Assembly: GCA_023427575.1 (NCBI GenBank) | Contig: JAEZAY010000348.1 | Location: 1 to 13,309 of the forward strand | From: Bacteroidota bacterium | GTDB taxonomy: Bacteria > Bacteroidota > Bacteroidia > Chitinophagales > Chitinophagaceae | Direction: 5' to 3' | Length of the DNA stretch: 13,309 bases | Shown: positions 1 to 8,154 of the stretch, piece by piece | How the letters are laid out: each line of letters begins with the position of its first letter | How positions within the stretch are numbered: the stretch's first letter is position 1 | Notes under the pieces: model-generated | Databases searched by the model: none | Told to the model about the DNA's origin: nothing | Seen by the model: the letters and a program-made list of their open reading frames with translations, nothing else | Position numbers and translations under genes: made by a program

Positions 1-618
1 TCGGCCATGGTTTGCTTCCGCGATGGCGTTCCATTTAAAAAAGATTACCGGCACTATAATGTGAAAACCGTGGATCAGATCAATGATTTTGCCACGATGA
101 AAGAGGTTGTTTTCAGGCGATACAGAAGACTTAAAGAGGAAAACAGCCCCTTGCCGCAACTGGTCATCATCGACGGTGGGAAGGGCCAGTTAAGCTCGGC
201 CATGGAAAGCATCCGCGAACTAGAGCTGGAGGGACAGCTTACCCTGATCGGGCTGGCAAAAAATGAGGAGGAGATCTTTTTTCCGGGCGATAAAGAATCG
301 GTGAAACTACCCTATAATAGTGAGAGCCTGAAACTGATCCGGCGGATCCGGGATGAAGTGCATCGCTTTGGCATCAGTTTTCACCGCAATAAAAGAAGCA
401 AAGGAACATTCAAAAATGAGCTGGAGGGAATCAAAGGGATTGGAAAAAATACCGCCGACCAGTTATTAAAACAATTCCGGTCGGTGAAAAAAATCAGGGA
501 AATGAATGAAGAAGAGATTGCTGTTGTCGCGGGAAAAGCAAAAGCCAGGATTATTTTCGATTATTTCAGAACAAATAACGGCGAGGATCAACCGAAAAAT
601 GATTTGAGTGCGATCTGA
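1..618 (+). CDS. uvrC: UvrABC excinuclease subunit C, C-terminal part (5' end outside the window)
   Basis: This is the last 205 codons of UvrC, the nuclease subunit that makes both incisions around bulky lesions in nucleotide excision repair. The frame is open from base 1, and the ATG at base 7 is an internal Met (family proteins run to about 600 residues). Visible from the N-terminal side are the RNase H-like endonuclease core, with INDFATM, IIDGGKGQL and IGLAKNEEEIF, and then IRDEVHRFGISFHR, which carries the conserved His of the 3' part of that domain. The last 65 or so residues form the helix-hairpin-helix DNA-binding tail (EGIKGIGKNTADQLLKQF). The N-terminal GIY-YIG nuclease and UvrB-binding UVR domains must lie upstream and cannot be seen. 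The gene ends in TGA, directly followed by a terminator hairpin. The family call is firm. Confidence 0.94.
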   Translation, partial: SAMVCFRDGVPFKKDYRHYNVKTVDQINDFATMKEVVFRRYRRLKEENSPLPQLVIIDGGKGQLSSAMESIRELELEGQLTLIGLAKNEEEIFFPGDKESVKLPYNSESLKLIRRIRDEVHRFGISFHRNKRSKGTFKNELEGIKGIGKNTADQLLKQFRSVKKIREMNEEEIAVVAGKAKARIIFDYFRTNNGEDQPKNDLSAI

Positions 619-620
619 AT

Positions 621-658
621 AAAAAAAGGGGCCCGGATAGAAATCCAGCCCCGTTTTT
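621..658 (+). terminator. Rho-independent terminator of uvrC
   Basis: Three bases after the uvrC stop there is an A-tract, then an interrupted GC-rich stem: GGGGC at 628-632 pairs with GCCCC at 648-652, and GGAT at 635-638 pairs with ATCC at 643-646. A T-run follows. The A-tract on the 5' side means it could also act in reverse. The call rests on structure seen in the sequence. Confidence 0.8.
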
Positions 659-942
659 AAAATCCAATATCCTATGAAAAACCGATGTAAAAGTAGGCAA
701 TGCGATTAACAAAACAATACTATTATCATGGTATTTTAAAAATTAAGGTTAATCCTTTATGAACGGAATCTTAATTGAAGTTTACTTAATAATTAATTTA
801 TACGAACCCATAACACTCAAACGCATTCCGCTGCAAAGCCCCGGCCCGCTTGTTTTAGCACAAACTTGCGATTGATCAATTTTATTTATTGAAAATAAAT
901 TTTTCTGCAACCAGATAAATCGTTTTTGTTTACCATGCGATA
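659..942. other. AT-rich convergent spacer without a recognisable gene
   Basis: This stretch lies between the uvrC and gldN terminators. It is AT-rich, has stops in all frames, and holds no ORF with family character and no clear TAnnTTTG promoter box on either strand. The only structure I see is a 7-bp inverted repeat (ATTTATT at 884-890 with AATAAAT at 894-900), which is weak because it is pure AT. It is probably a plain intergenic spacer; a small RNA cannot be excluded by eye. Confidence 0.5.
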
Positions 943-978
943 AAAAAAAGCAGACACCATAAAGATGTCTGCTTTTTA
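943..978 (-). terminator. Rho-independent terminator of the gldKLMN operon
   Basis: A perfect 7-bp stem, GCAGACA at 950-956 pairing with TGTCTGC at 966-972, is extended by A/T pairs and flanked by an A-run on the left and a T-run on the right. Read on the minus strand it lies about 26 bases beyond the gldN stop and ends in a T-run, so it most likely closes the T9SS operon. It is nearly symmetric and may work in both directions. Confidence 0.8.
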
Positions 979-1003
979 AATTGATCTAAAACAAGTTTTC
1001 TAA

Positions 1004-2050
1004 TTAGTAAGACCAGAGATCCTGTTCGTAATTGAAAATCTTTTCTTTAACATTTTCACCTTCAAGCAAAGCCAGGATTGGATCCTTTACATAAGTTGAA
1101 ATGAACATATCGTTTGGATTATTAATAGTAGACTTAATGATCCGGCTTGAAAACATCCGGCTTTCAAAAAGTTCTTCCCAGCTCATTCTTGCTCCATAGT
1201 TTTTGCCATTATAAACATCGTGTTTTGCAAGCATGGGACGCAGATCGGGATAATAAACCCAAAAGGCCGGAGCTACCGCACGGAAGGATCCGTCTTCATT
1301 ATTGATTGTTAGCAGGGGAGCAATTCCCAGGATCCGGGTGTACATTCTGGAAGATTCCTTATCAAAAACAACGTCTTCCTTGATCCAGTATCTTTCGACC
1401 AGATCAGGGTTAAATTCGTTATTGATTACGGTATCTTTCATCAATCCCTTCGATCCGTCGGGGTCATTGGTCCAGTCGGGAACCTGGCTACGTTTTGGTT
1501 CGCCTACCAATCCTTTGGCGATGTCTTTCCACAACAGCGGAGTTGTAAAGCGATCGTCGCCACCCACCGCACTGAATGCGGTAATCTCACCATCTTTAAT
1601 GGCCCGGAGCAGGATCATGATAAAGCGCTGGTCGCCGGTTTCAGCCTGTGCCTTGTAGCTGAATGGAACGTTCATTTTTTCACGAACATCCAGTTCACGC
1701 CAAACGCGCTGCATATAAGTTGCATCATCTTCGCGGATATGCTCATAATCAAGTGGAATCCGGTCTTTAACCAGATTACGCTGAATGGCGTTGTCGTTCC
1801 GCAAGGATGGACGTGCTGCTTCTATTTTCAGATCCGCTTCCACTACCGCCGGAACCGTATCTTTTGGCGGCGTTGTCAGCGCGGCAGCATTTGCTGTATT
1901 GTCGTTACGGCTGGTAGTTGTCTTTTTAGCCGGAGCTGCCGAACGTTTAACCGTTTTCCTAACGGGCTTTTTAGCCTGAGCATCTGCAGTTTGAGCAGTT
2001 ATGGTCAGCACGAAAGCCAGTAAGCATAAGCGGATGATGCGATTTTTCAT
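1004..2050 (-). CDS. gldN: Type IX secretion / gliding motility protein GldN (PorN)
   Basis: GldN is a periplasmic component that assembles with the lipoprotein GldK into the ring under the outer membrane, the structure GldM contacts in the T9SS. The product is 348 residues, close to the family size. It begins with a Sec signal peptide (about 1-24, ADA before a Gln). A basic, Lys/Ala/Thr-rich linker follows (about 27-48), then an Ala/Pro-rich segment and the conserved body starting near IPLDYEHIREDD, with RVWRELDVREKMNVPF and later SWEELFESRMFSSRI. Fifteen bases separate it from gldM upstream, so the two are surely co-transcribed. It is the last gene of the operon and is followed by a strong hairpin. 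The basic linker is low complexity and probably disordered (inference). Identity is supported both by sequence and by the gldKLMN order. Confidence 0.94.
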   Translation of the reverse strand: MKNRIIRLCLLAFVLTITAQTADAQAKKPVRKTVKRSAAPAKKTTTSRNDNTANAAALTTPPKDTVPAVVEADLKIEAARPSLRNDNAIQRNLVKDRIPLDYEHIREDDATYMQRVWRELDVREKMNVPFSYKAQAETGDQRFIMILLRAIKDGEITAFSAVGGDDRFTTPLLWKDIAKGLVGEPKRSQVPDWTNDPDGSKGLMKDTVINNEFNPDLVERYWIKEDVVFDKESSRMYTRILGIAPLLTINNEDGSFRAVAPAFWVYYPDLRPMLAKHDVYNGKNYGARMSWEELFESRMFSSRIIKSTINNPNDMFISTYVKDPILALLEGENVKEKIFNYEQDLWSY

Positions 2051-2065
2051 TATACCCAGATTTTC

Positions 2066-3583
2066 TTATTTCAAATTAAATGACATCTGCGGCAGATCCC
2101 TTTGTCTTCCATCGGGTCCAATCACCTTGATGTTATCAAAAAATACGGTTGTTCCGGGGCCGGCGCCATCAATAATAGTTTTTGCCTGACCAGTCCAACG
2201 GTTTCCGTCATTGGCAGAAGTCTGATACACGGGGTATTTCCCGCCTATCGCACCCACCGTATATCCTACCACCCGGAATGATGCTTCAAAATCTGAATCC
2301 ATCAAACGGGCGATCATACCACCCTGCGCTTTAAAATCTGCGGCAGGTATATTACCACCTCTTCTGTTGGCAACAAATGCAGCCGGATCGGGCAGGTATT
2401 TAACCCGGTATTTCACCGGAGTTGACTTACCATCAACCACTACATTCACATTGTGTTCACCGGGGGTTTTTGGTTCAGCAACCCATCTTGGACCATTCAC
2501 TCTTTTGATGGATCCTCCACTGAAAGTCGCGTTCACTTTTTCAGCGCCCACGCCGGCAGTAATGGTGAGCGGATTTTCCACCCCGATATACAAAACATTC
2601 ATTTTATCAGCAGAAACCGCAACCCCAGAAGGTTGTCCAACTGTGTATTCAAGTGGTTTGGTGATGGTTTTTTCATTCCCGTCCTGGTCTTTGTAGCGGA
2701 TAACTACATTAACCGAGCCAGAACCCGAAACCGGAAATTCGGTTTCAGCAATCCCATCGGCATTCAAACTTACGGGACGGCCATTGATGGTAATGGAAGG
2801 AGCCGCGCCGGAAGCGGTTGCTCCCAGGCCTGCATAAACTTTCAGATTTTCACCGGGCATCAGGTAGCTGGAACTTAGTCCACCCACAAATCCGAATTTG
2901 TCGAAACGTACTGCTACGGCGCCGATCTGATTGTGAGCAAATGTTACCACCTGGTTTTCCGAGTTCCGTACATCGTTCTGGAACTTACTTAAGATAGTAA
3001 GTGCCGCGATGGTGGGAGTCATATGGAAATAAGCGGTGGTGAAGTTCAGTTTGGAATTCCCCGACTGCGACTTTGGAACTTCTGTAGTGATGGGAAGTTT
3101 GTTGGCGAATTCGGCGGCAATGGCCGGGTCGATGGCCAACAGATTCTTTTTGTATTCTTCCAGAGCAATTCTGAGCTTTTCGCCATTTCCTTTTTTATCG
3201 AAAAGGCGGGTTGGCGCATCAAGATTGTCAATGGCAAAAGTTGTATCACCTTCTTCCGGATTATAACCAGCTTCTCTTTTCAGGCTGTCTTTTAATCTTT
3301 CGATCTGATCGAACAATGCTTTACTCAGCTCCTGGGCCCGATCGGCCTTGGGCTTCCAGATCTCCGCTTTTGCTTTTGTAGTGGGATCGGCCAGCTTTTC
3401 ATTGAATGAGGAATATATTACGTTGTTATTAGCAGTCAGCACTTCGCTGGCACTGTTAATACTGTTATCAACGGTTTTGAAAGCATTCAGAATCTCAGCA
3501 GATACATTCAGCGCCAGCATTGCTGTCAGCACCAGATACATCATGTTGATCATCTTCTGCCTGGGTTCTTTAGGTAACGACAT
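2066..3583 (-). CDS. gldM: Type IX secretion / gliding motor subunit GldM (PorM)
   Basis: GldM is the inner-membrane protein that, with GldL, forms the proton-motive-force-driven motor of the T9SS. Its long periplasmic arm carries movement to the GldK/GldN ring. The 505-residue length matches the family (about 510). The N-terminus reads MSLPKEPRQKMINMMYLVLT, with a conserved Arg (R8) just before the single transmembrane helix (about 11-29). A helical segment follows (NSINSASEVLTANN and onward), and then the periplasmic domains known in the family as D1-D4. Their beta-rich, Gly/Pro-rich character shows in SITINGRPVSLNADG, NPLTITAGVGAEKVN and the C-terminal PQMSFNLK. It lies between gldL (62-base gap) and gldN (15-base gap) and looks intact. 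D1-D4 boundaries come from family knowledge, not from this sequence. Confidence 0.96.
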   Translation of the reverse strand: MSLPKEPRQKMINMMYLVLTAMLALNVSAEILNAFKTVDNSINSASEVLTANNNVIYSSFNEKLADPTTKAKAEIWKPKADRAQELSKALFDQIERLKDSLKREAGYNPEEGDTTFAIDNLDAPTRLFDKKGNGEKLRIALEEYKKNLLAIDPAIAAEFANKLPITTEVPKSQSGNSKLNFTTAYFHMTPTIAALTILSKFQNDVRNSENQVVTFAHNQIGAVAVRFDKFGFVGGLSSSYLMPGENLKVYAGLGATASGAAPSITINGRPVSLNADGIAETEFPVSGSGSVNVVIRYKDQDGNEKTITKPLEYTVGQPSGVAVSADKMNVLYIGVENPLTITAGVGAEKVNATFSGGSIKRVNGPRWVAEPKTPGEHNVNVVVDGKSTPVKYRVKYLPDPAAFVANRRGGNIPAADFKAQGGMIARLMDSDFEASFRVVGYTVGAIGGKYPVYQTSANDGNRWTGQAKTIIDGAGPGTTVFFDNIKVIGPDGRQRDLPQMSFNLK

Positions 3584-3645
3584 TGATTGGTTTTTCAGTT
3601 ATTATTAATACGTACTTGTCTGACAATTGGAAGTTTTAAAAACGA

Positions 3646-4413
3646 TTATCTTCCCTGCATTGCAGACAGCATGTTACCATATACTGTGTTCAGGCTGCTC
3701 AGGTTTCCGGCCAGCTTGGCGATCTGTTCGTGTGCTTTTTTCGCATCTTCAACAGAACCCTGCATGGTTTGGGAGGCATTTACCAGGTTACCATAGAAGT
3801 TGTTCATCGCCTTCAGGTGGTTATTGGTATCCTGCAGTTCCAGCTCATAAATCGCGTTTAATGAACCCAGATTTTTGGTAAGAACCTGAACCTGCTCATG
3901 AAACTGTTTTGTGCTGTCGGCAGCGGTATTAAAATGAGAAATGGTAGAAGTAGCGCCCTGGTAAGCCGTTTTCATGGCATCCAGTGCAACGGTTGCTTCT
4001 TTTGTTTTGGCAACATAATCGCCGGTTGATTTTACAACTCCGGAAACATCGGAAATATTATCAACGGAAGTACCCAGTTTTTTGAATCCTTCGCTTAAAC
4101 GGCTAAGGTTGGCAGGAGTAATATCGGCTTCCTGTAACATTTTATCCATTTTGGAAAGGGCGGGATTGCCTGCGTTATTATTGCCGGCCATTTTTGGCAA
4201 GGCTTCAGCAATAGCATGCATTTCTGATCCCGGAGGGGGTAAAATAGCGTATACAACAAATATCAGGGCTTCTGTCAGCAGACCTGCGGTAAGGAAGAAG
4301 TCAGCCAGCGGCTGGTGCGTAATTTTTTGCCATGCGCCAAAAATTACAATTGCAGCACCCATACACACAACAACGTTTACAAGTCTTTCGGTTTTCTTTG
4401 AAACTCCAGCCAT
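3646..4413 (-). CDS. gldL: Type IX secretion / gliding motor subunit GldL (PorL)
   Basis: GldL is the proton-channel-forming stator partner of GldM in the inner membrane. Two transmembrane helices are visible: about 10-28 (LVNVVVCMGAAIVIFGAW) and about 39-58. The second contains Glu48 (LLTEALIFVVYA), which corresponds to the membrane-embedded Glu essential for the motor in Flavobacterium johnsoniae GldL. The rest is a soluble, helical cytoplasmic domain. At 255 residues it is longer than the roughly 215 of F. johnsoniae. The extra length sits in a C-terminal helical tail that contains a repeated unit: HEQVQVLTKNLGSLNAIYE at 172-190 and HEQIAKLAGNLSSLNTVYG at 228-246. It lies between gldK and gldM on the same strand, and the start MAGVSKKTER gives a normal N-terminus. 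The identity is firm; a role for the tail repeat is unknown. Confidence 0.95.
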   Translation of the reverse strand: MAGVSKKTERLVNVVVCMGAAIVIFGAWQKITHQPLADFFLTAGLLTEALIFVVYAILPPPGSEMHAIAEALPKMAGNNNAGNPALSKMDKMLQEADITPANLSRLSEGFKKLGTSVDNISDVSGVVKSTGDYVAKTKEATVALDAMKTAYQGATSTISHFNTAADSTKQFHEQVQVLTKNLGSLNAIYELELQDTNNHLKAMNNFYGNLVNASQTMQGSVEDAKKAHEQIAKLAGNLSSLNTVYGNMLSAMQGR

Positions 4414-4479
4414 AGTTTTAATAATTTAAATTTGGTTTTTTAGAACGGATTTTTTGGGTTTTGAGAATAAAATGTCAGG

Positions 4480-4500
4480 TTGATTTGTGAATTAAATCAA
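4480..4500 (-). other. Inverted repeat in the gldK-gldL intercistronic gap
   Basis: A perfect 7-bp inverted repeat (TTGATTT, 7-base loop, AAATCAA) lies in the 140-base gap between gldK and gldL, the longest gap inside the operon. In the transcript it could form a weak hairpin acting as an RNA-processing or stability element. No T-run follows on the minus strand, so it does not look like a terminator. The stem is AT-rich and may be chance. Confidence 0.3.
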
Positions 4501-4553
4501 TGAATAAACGGTAAATAACTGGCTAAAATTTTAATCGATAGCGGAAAAATTTA

Positions 4554-5834
4554 TTACTTTTTTTGCATTGGAGGTAAATCGATCACGCAACGAAAACCGA
4601 TGTATGATTTAGTAGTGTCCTGGTACTCGTAGTTACGGGTGCTGGTTTGCAGATAATACCCTACATCTTTCCAGCTTCCACCGCGGATCACTTTCCGTTT
4701 CATGCGCGGAGGATCAGAATCTCTGGCTCCGTACCGGATATCGGGGTTCATATCGTGCTGAAAACTGTAGGCACCTTCATAATATAAGGAAGAAGTCCAT
4801 TCGGCCACATTTCCGGCCATGGAATACAGACCAAAATCGTTGGGCCAGTACGCATCGGAGCGAACCGTGTAAAAGCCGCCATCTTCCGGATAATTACCGC
4901 GGCCGGGTTTAAAGTTGGCCAGCAGGCATCCTTTCTGATTTCTCAGATAATAGTTACCCCAGGGGAACATGGATTGTGAACGTCCGCCGCGGGCCGCATA
5001 TTCCCATTCTGCTTCTGTAGGCAGCCGGAAGTCGGATTCAGTAGCCCGGTTTTTCGATTCCAGGAAGGAGTTCATGTAATGAGTTCTCCATTCTGCGAAA
5101 GCGGTGGCCTGTTTCCAGCTTACTCCCACTACGGGGTAGTTTCCGAATGCAGGATGCGAAAAATATCTTTTGGTTGCCGGTTCATTGTAAGAATAGCTGA
5201 AGTCGCGTATCCAGACCAGGGTATCGGGATAGATCAGAACATCTTTTTTTACGATAAACTGGGAGCGGGGTTTATTGGCATTTTCTCTTTTAGCGGCTTC
5301 TTTCAGATCAAAAATTTCTGAATGATAGATCAATTTGGTGGGATCAATGTCTTTTTTTCCAAAAACCCGGTTTTCAGGGGTCAGGATCATCTGGTCCACC
5401 TTTTCGATGGTGGCTTTATCATTCCATTTTACCGTCTGGGCTTTTTTCCAGTCGATGGCAAAACGTCCGTCCACCTCTTTTCCGGTTTGCATCAGGGTGG
5501 CGGCAATGGAGTCGCGTACCCAGTTCACGAACTGGCGGTATTCGTTGTTGGTGATCTCAGTGGCATCCATCCAGAAGCCATTGATGGAAACCTGCTTGTT
5601 CCTTGCTGTAAACGCGTAATTCACATCCTCATCGCTGGGGCCCATGTGAAAGGTTCCAGGTGGAATGTAAACCATGCCGGGTGGTTTGGTTAAATTGTAT
5701 TTGCTCCCCGGAGCGACGCCGTGAAGCTGGCCATCATTTGGCAACCCTTTAGAGGACTTGCCTAATTTGCCACATCCGGTCGCGATTGAGATCACAACGA
5801 GAGCCAATAAGGCGGATAGGTTTTTCATTTTCAT
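4554..5834 (-). CDS. gldK: Type IX secretion / gliding motility lipoprotein GldK (PorK)
   Basis: GldK is an outer-membrane lipoprotein that forms the periplasmic ring with GldN and is required for T9SS secretion. From the chosen ATG the product has 426 residues. It has a lipoprotein signal peptide (MKMKNLSALLALVVISIATG) ending in Cys21, then a FGE-sulfatase/SUMF1-type domain from about 50 to the end. Hallmarks of that domain are GMVYIPPGTFHMG, ATEITNNEYRQFVNW, FRLPTEAEWEYAARGG, MAGNVAEWTSSLYY, VIRGGSWKD and IGFRC. The Cys pair that formylglycine-generating enzymes carry after RGGS is absent (RGGSWKDVGYY), so it is expected to be structural rather than catalytic. An in-frame ATG 48 bases upstream (5882) would add residues before the signal peptide and overlaps a promoter-like element, so I prefer 5834; the ATG at 5828 is also possible. 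It is the first gene of the operon. Confidence 0.92.
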   Translation of the reverse strand: MKMKNLSALLALVVISIATGCGKLGKSSKGLPNDGQLHGVAPGSKYNLTKPPGMVYIPPGTFHMGPSDEDVNYAFTARNKQVSINGFWMDATEITNNEYRQFVNWVRDSIAATLMQTGKEVDGRFAIDWKKAQTVKWNDKATIEKVDQMILTPENRVFGKKDIDPTKLIYHSEIFDLKEAAKRENANKPRSQFIVKKDVLIYPDTLVWIRDFSYSYNEPATKRYFSHPAFGNYPVVGVSWKQATAFAEWRTHYMNSFLESKNRATESDFRLPTEAEWEYAARGGRSQSMFPWGNYYLRNQKGCLLANFKPGRGNYPEDGGFYTVRSDAYWPNDFGLYSMAGNVAEWTSSLYYEGAYSFQHDMNPDIRYGARDSDPPRMKRKVIRGGSWKDVGYYLQTSTRNYEYQDTTKSYIGFRCVIDLPPMQKK

Positions 5835-5853
5835 AAAATTAAAGGGTATTGGG

Positions 5854-5884
5854 CAAAAATAATGTTTTACCGACTTCATCACAA
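5854..5884 (-). promoter_or_regulatory. Putative Bacteroidota sigma-ABfr type promoter of gldKLMN
   Basis: On the minus strand, TATTTTTG (5861 to 5854) matches the Bacteroidota -7 consensus TAnnTTTG. A TTG (5884 to 5882) lies 20 bases upstream, within the usual spacing for the -33 element. Transcription would start around 5848, leaving a short leader before the ATG at 5834. This also argues against the longer gldK ORF starting at 5882, which would lie inside the promoter. The motifs are seen directly; activity is inferred. Confidence 0.55.
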
Positions 5885-5992
5885 GTTTAGAATTTTAATT
5901 TAAAAGTGCAAATGACGGTCTCCAGCAGAGAAATAAACGGTCACTGAATTCAAAATATTGTATTCTCGTTTTTATTTAAATTTTATTTGGTA

Positions 5993-6583
5993 CTAAATCT
6001 GTTGCACCAGGCTATCTACTTCAGATACAGGATTTTGACAGGTGTAGTTTTTACACAAATAGAACTGCCCTTCTGTGGTAAACGATTTCCCGGAAAGCAG
6101 TGGAAAGGGATTTTCTTCCAGGATAGAGGACTGATAGATTCGGGGTGGAGTATACCGGCTCAGGAATGCCCTGTGTTTGGATTGAATGTCTTTTCCGATG
6201 AGAGCTATCTCCGGGATTCCAAACGTAACAGATTGCATAAATGTTGCCCAGATTCCAAAAGAAGTTGGATAATTAATAATCAGTTTCTCGATGCTGTAAC
6301 AATTTTTCACGGCTCTTTCCTTCCATTCGGGTCTGTCAAATACCACCCCCAGATAGTATAAATTCCATGCCATAACCGCATTACCGGAAGGCACCGCGCC
6401 ATCATAAATTTCCTTTTTCCGGATTATAACATCGGTTTGGCTATAGGGCGTAAAAAAGAAAAAGCCCGTCTCCGCTTCACTGAACTCATCAATCACACGT
6501 TCCGTAATAGATTGCGCTGTTTCCAGGTACCGGGCCTCGCCCGTAATTTCCTGTAACTCAATTAGTGCTTCGATCAGGTAGGC
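5993..6583 (-). pseudogene. C-terminal part of a YyaL-family protein, cut off by an in-frame stop
   Basis: This is the downstream remainder of the thioredoxin-domain gene to its right, in the same reading frame. Reading on through the TAA at 6584-6586 gives AYLIEALIELQEITGEARYL, then ITERVIDEFSEAETGFFFFT, a helical region (AVPSGNAVMAWNLYYLG) and the family-type end with YLCKNYTCQNPVSEVDSL, about 196 residues to a TAG. No further stop or frameshift occurs, so the damage is one codon. The first start-like codon is an internal GTG at 6496, within a conserved segment (ERVIDEF), and is unlikely to be a true start. Either the C-terminal half is not made, or the TAA is a sequencing error or is read through. 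Confidence 0.75.
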
Positions 6584-8038
6584 TTAATCGTCCAGAAATG
6601 CCGGATAGCGGTTTTCTCCGTTTTTGTAAGTATGAAAGAACCCGTGACCCGGTTCCCGCATTTTTGTTTGCAGGAAATCCATGTTTTTCACCGCCATTTC
6701 CCGGTATTCTTCCATACCCAGGGCCTTGTATGCTTTCGAAAAGGCCTGATTCATTAATGCATTCCAGCCAAGCAGGATTTTGTCGTCGAGCTGAGGCCGG
6801 ATCCTGCCCTCACGGATTTGCAACAGGGTTTGCCGGTTCCGTTCAAATCTTCTTTCAAGCGCTTCCGGATCCAGTTTTTTTTCCGCAGCGAACTTGTCCA
6901 GTTCCAGTTTTCGCCTTAATATATTGCTATGCTCCCAATTGCCTTCGGCACTTACATCATAAAAAGCGGAAAAAAGCGCCGCATCTTCGCCCAGGGCGGT
7001 CCGGATTTCTTCTTCCGACCACACATAAAATTTCCCTTCCACCCCTTCACTGTCGGCATCCAGCGCCGAATAAAAACCGTTCTCCGCACTTCGCAACTCC
7101 CGGTTCACAAATTCCAGCGTTTCTGTTATCACCGAGCGATAGACGGGATTTTTGGTGATCTGGTAAGCTTCGCTATAGGCAATCACCAGCAGGGCATTAT
7201 CGTATAACATTTTTTCGAAATGCGGGGCCAGCCATTCGGCATCGGTAGAATAGCGTGCGAAACCGCCGCCCACCTGATCGTAGATTCCCCCGGCAGCCAT
7301 TTTGTCGAGAGCCAGCGTGGCGAGCTCGAGGGCTTCGGGATTTTTAAAATAGAAATGGTGTTGTAACAGAAACCGGATGGTGAATGACTGCGGAAATTTC
7401 GGCGCTCTTCCAAAACCGCCATCCCTGCGGTCGGCATTTTTTAAGATCTGACTATAAATATTGGTCAGACTCGCCGGATTAAACACCTGATCGTATTTAT
7501 CCTCCGCGTTGCTTTTTTCCCCGATCAGGTTGGATTTTACCAAATGATCTACCAGGTTATCGGCCTGCGCATCAATTTCGTGGCGCCTGTTTTTAAAGGC
7601 TTCAGCAACAGATTCCAGTACCTGGGGCCAGGAGGAGCGATTGTATGCCGGGCGGGGCGGAAAATAGGTTCCGCCATAAAACGGCTTCAGTTCCGGGGTT
7701 AAAAAAACATTCAGCGGCCATCCGCCGCTTCCGGTCATCGCCTGAACGGCATCCATATATATATGATCCAGATCGGGACGTTCCTCACGATCGATCTTGA
7801 TATTGACAAACAGTTCATTCATCTGGGCGGCCACCGCTTCATTTTCGAAAGACTCCCGCTCCATTACATGACACCAGTGGCAGGCGGCATAGCCGATACT
7901 TACCAGGATGGGCTTGTCTTCCTTCCGGGCCTTGTCAATCGCTTCTTTCCCCCATGGATACCAGTCCACCGGATTATGCGCATGCTGCAAAAGATAGGGG
8001 CTTGATTCCTTTCCAAGCCGGTTTGTAAATTTCTCCAT
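6584..8038 (-). CDS. YyaL/SPATA20-family thioredoxin-domain protein (DUF255), interrupted by a premature stop
   Basis: This family (B. subtilis YyaL, animal SPATA20) joins an N-terminal thioredoxin-like domain to a C-terminal alpha/alpha-barrel resembling N-acylglucosamine 2-epimerases. Its cellular role is not established. The start [20 protein letters not shown] is family-typical, with NPVDWYPWG and the redox-like CxxC (Cys53 and Cys56 in [13 protein letters not shown]). [21 protein letters not shown] and GGTYFPP complete the first domain to about 130. The helical barrel begins near 195, with [29 protein letters not shown] and [13 protein letters not shown]. The frame stops after residue 484 at FLDD-TAA, where relatives have Tyr (DDYA). 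The full gene would be about 681 residues (5993-8038), the normal family length. It stands between the gldK promoter region and the hemD terminator, apparently as a single-gene unit. No signal peptide is seen, so it is probably cytoplasmic. Confidence 0.88.
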   Translation of the reverse strand: MEKFTNRLGKESSPYLLQHAHNPVDWYPWGKEAIDKARKEDKPILVSIGYAACHWCHVMERESFENEAVAAQMNELFVNIKIDREERPDLDHIYMDAVQAMTGSGGWPLNVFLTPELKPFYGGTYFPPRPAYNRSSWPQVLESVAEAFKNRRHEIDAQADNLVDHLVKSNLIGEKSNAEDKYDQVFNPASLTNIYSQILKNADRRDGGFGRAPKFPQSFTIRFLLQHHFYFKNPEALELATLALDKMAAGGIYDQVGGGFARYSTDAEWLAPHFEKMLYDNALLVIAYSEAYQITKNPVYRSVITETLEFVNRELRSAENGFYSALDADSEGVEGKFYVWSEEEIRTALGEDAALFSAFYDVSAEGNWEHSNILRRKLELDKFAAEKKLDPEALERRFERNRQTLLQIREGRIRPQLDDKILLGWNALMNQAFSKAYKALGMEEYREMAVKNMDFLQTKMREPGHGFFHTYKNGENRYPAFLDD

Positions 8039-8121
8039 AACTGTGTATGAGCATTTATATACGTTATTCGCTCCACCAACGGATGCGTAGCAACAGTTTT
8101 GGCAGGAAAGGGAAGGGGATT

Positions 8122-8147
8122 AAAAAACCGGACTGGGCCGGCTTTTT
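8122..8147 (-). terminator. Rho-independent terminator downstream of hemD
   Basis: CCGG at 8128-8131 pairs with CCGG at 8138-8141. The stem is extended by a G-T and several A-T pairs, with A-run and T-run flanks. On the minus strand it begins 7 bases past the hemD stop and ends in a T-run, so it should close the BamA-like/DUF4271/hemD unit before the YyaL-family gene. Confidence 0.72.
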
Positions 8148-8154
8148 CGGGGTA

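Noticed and set aside
659..942. Riboswitch or structured RNA in the uvrC-gldN spacer
   Set aside because: The genes are convergent, so no gene's leader lies here, and only a weak pure-AT inverted repeat is visible.
5993..6496. Independent gene starting at 6496
   Set aside because: The start codon is a GTG inside a conserved YyaL-family segment, and the same frame continues upstream to the TAA at 6584; it is the tail of the interrupted gene.
6565..7158. 197-residue plus-strand ORF opposite the YyaL-family gene
   Set aside because: It is antisense to well-conserved coding sequence, is rich in Pro, Cys and His in a way typical of shadow frames, and has no recognisable domain.
5993..8038. Stop-codon reassignment or programmed recoding of TAA
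   Set aside because: TAA ends several intact genes in the window, and I see no dedicated recoding structure around 6584; mutation or sequence error is simpler.
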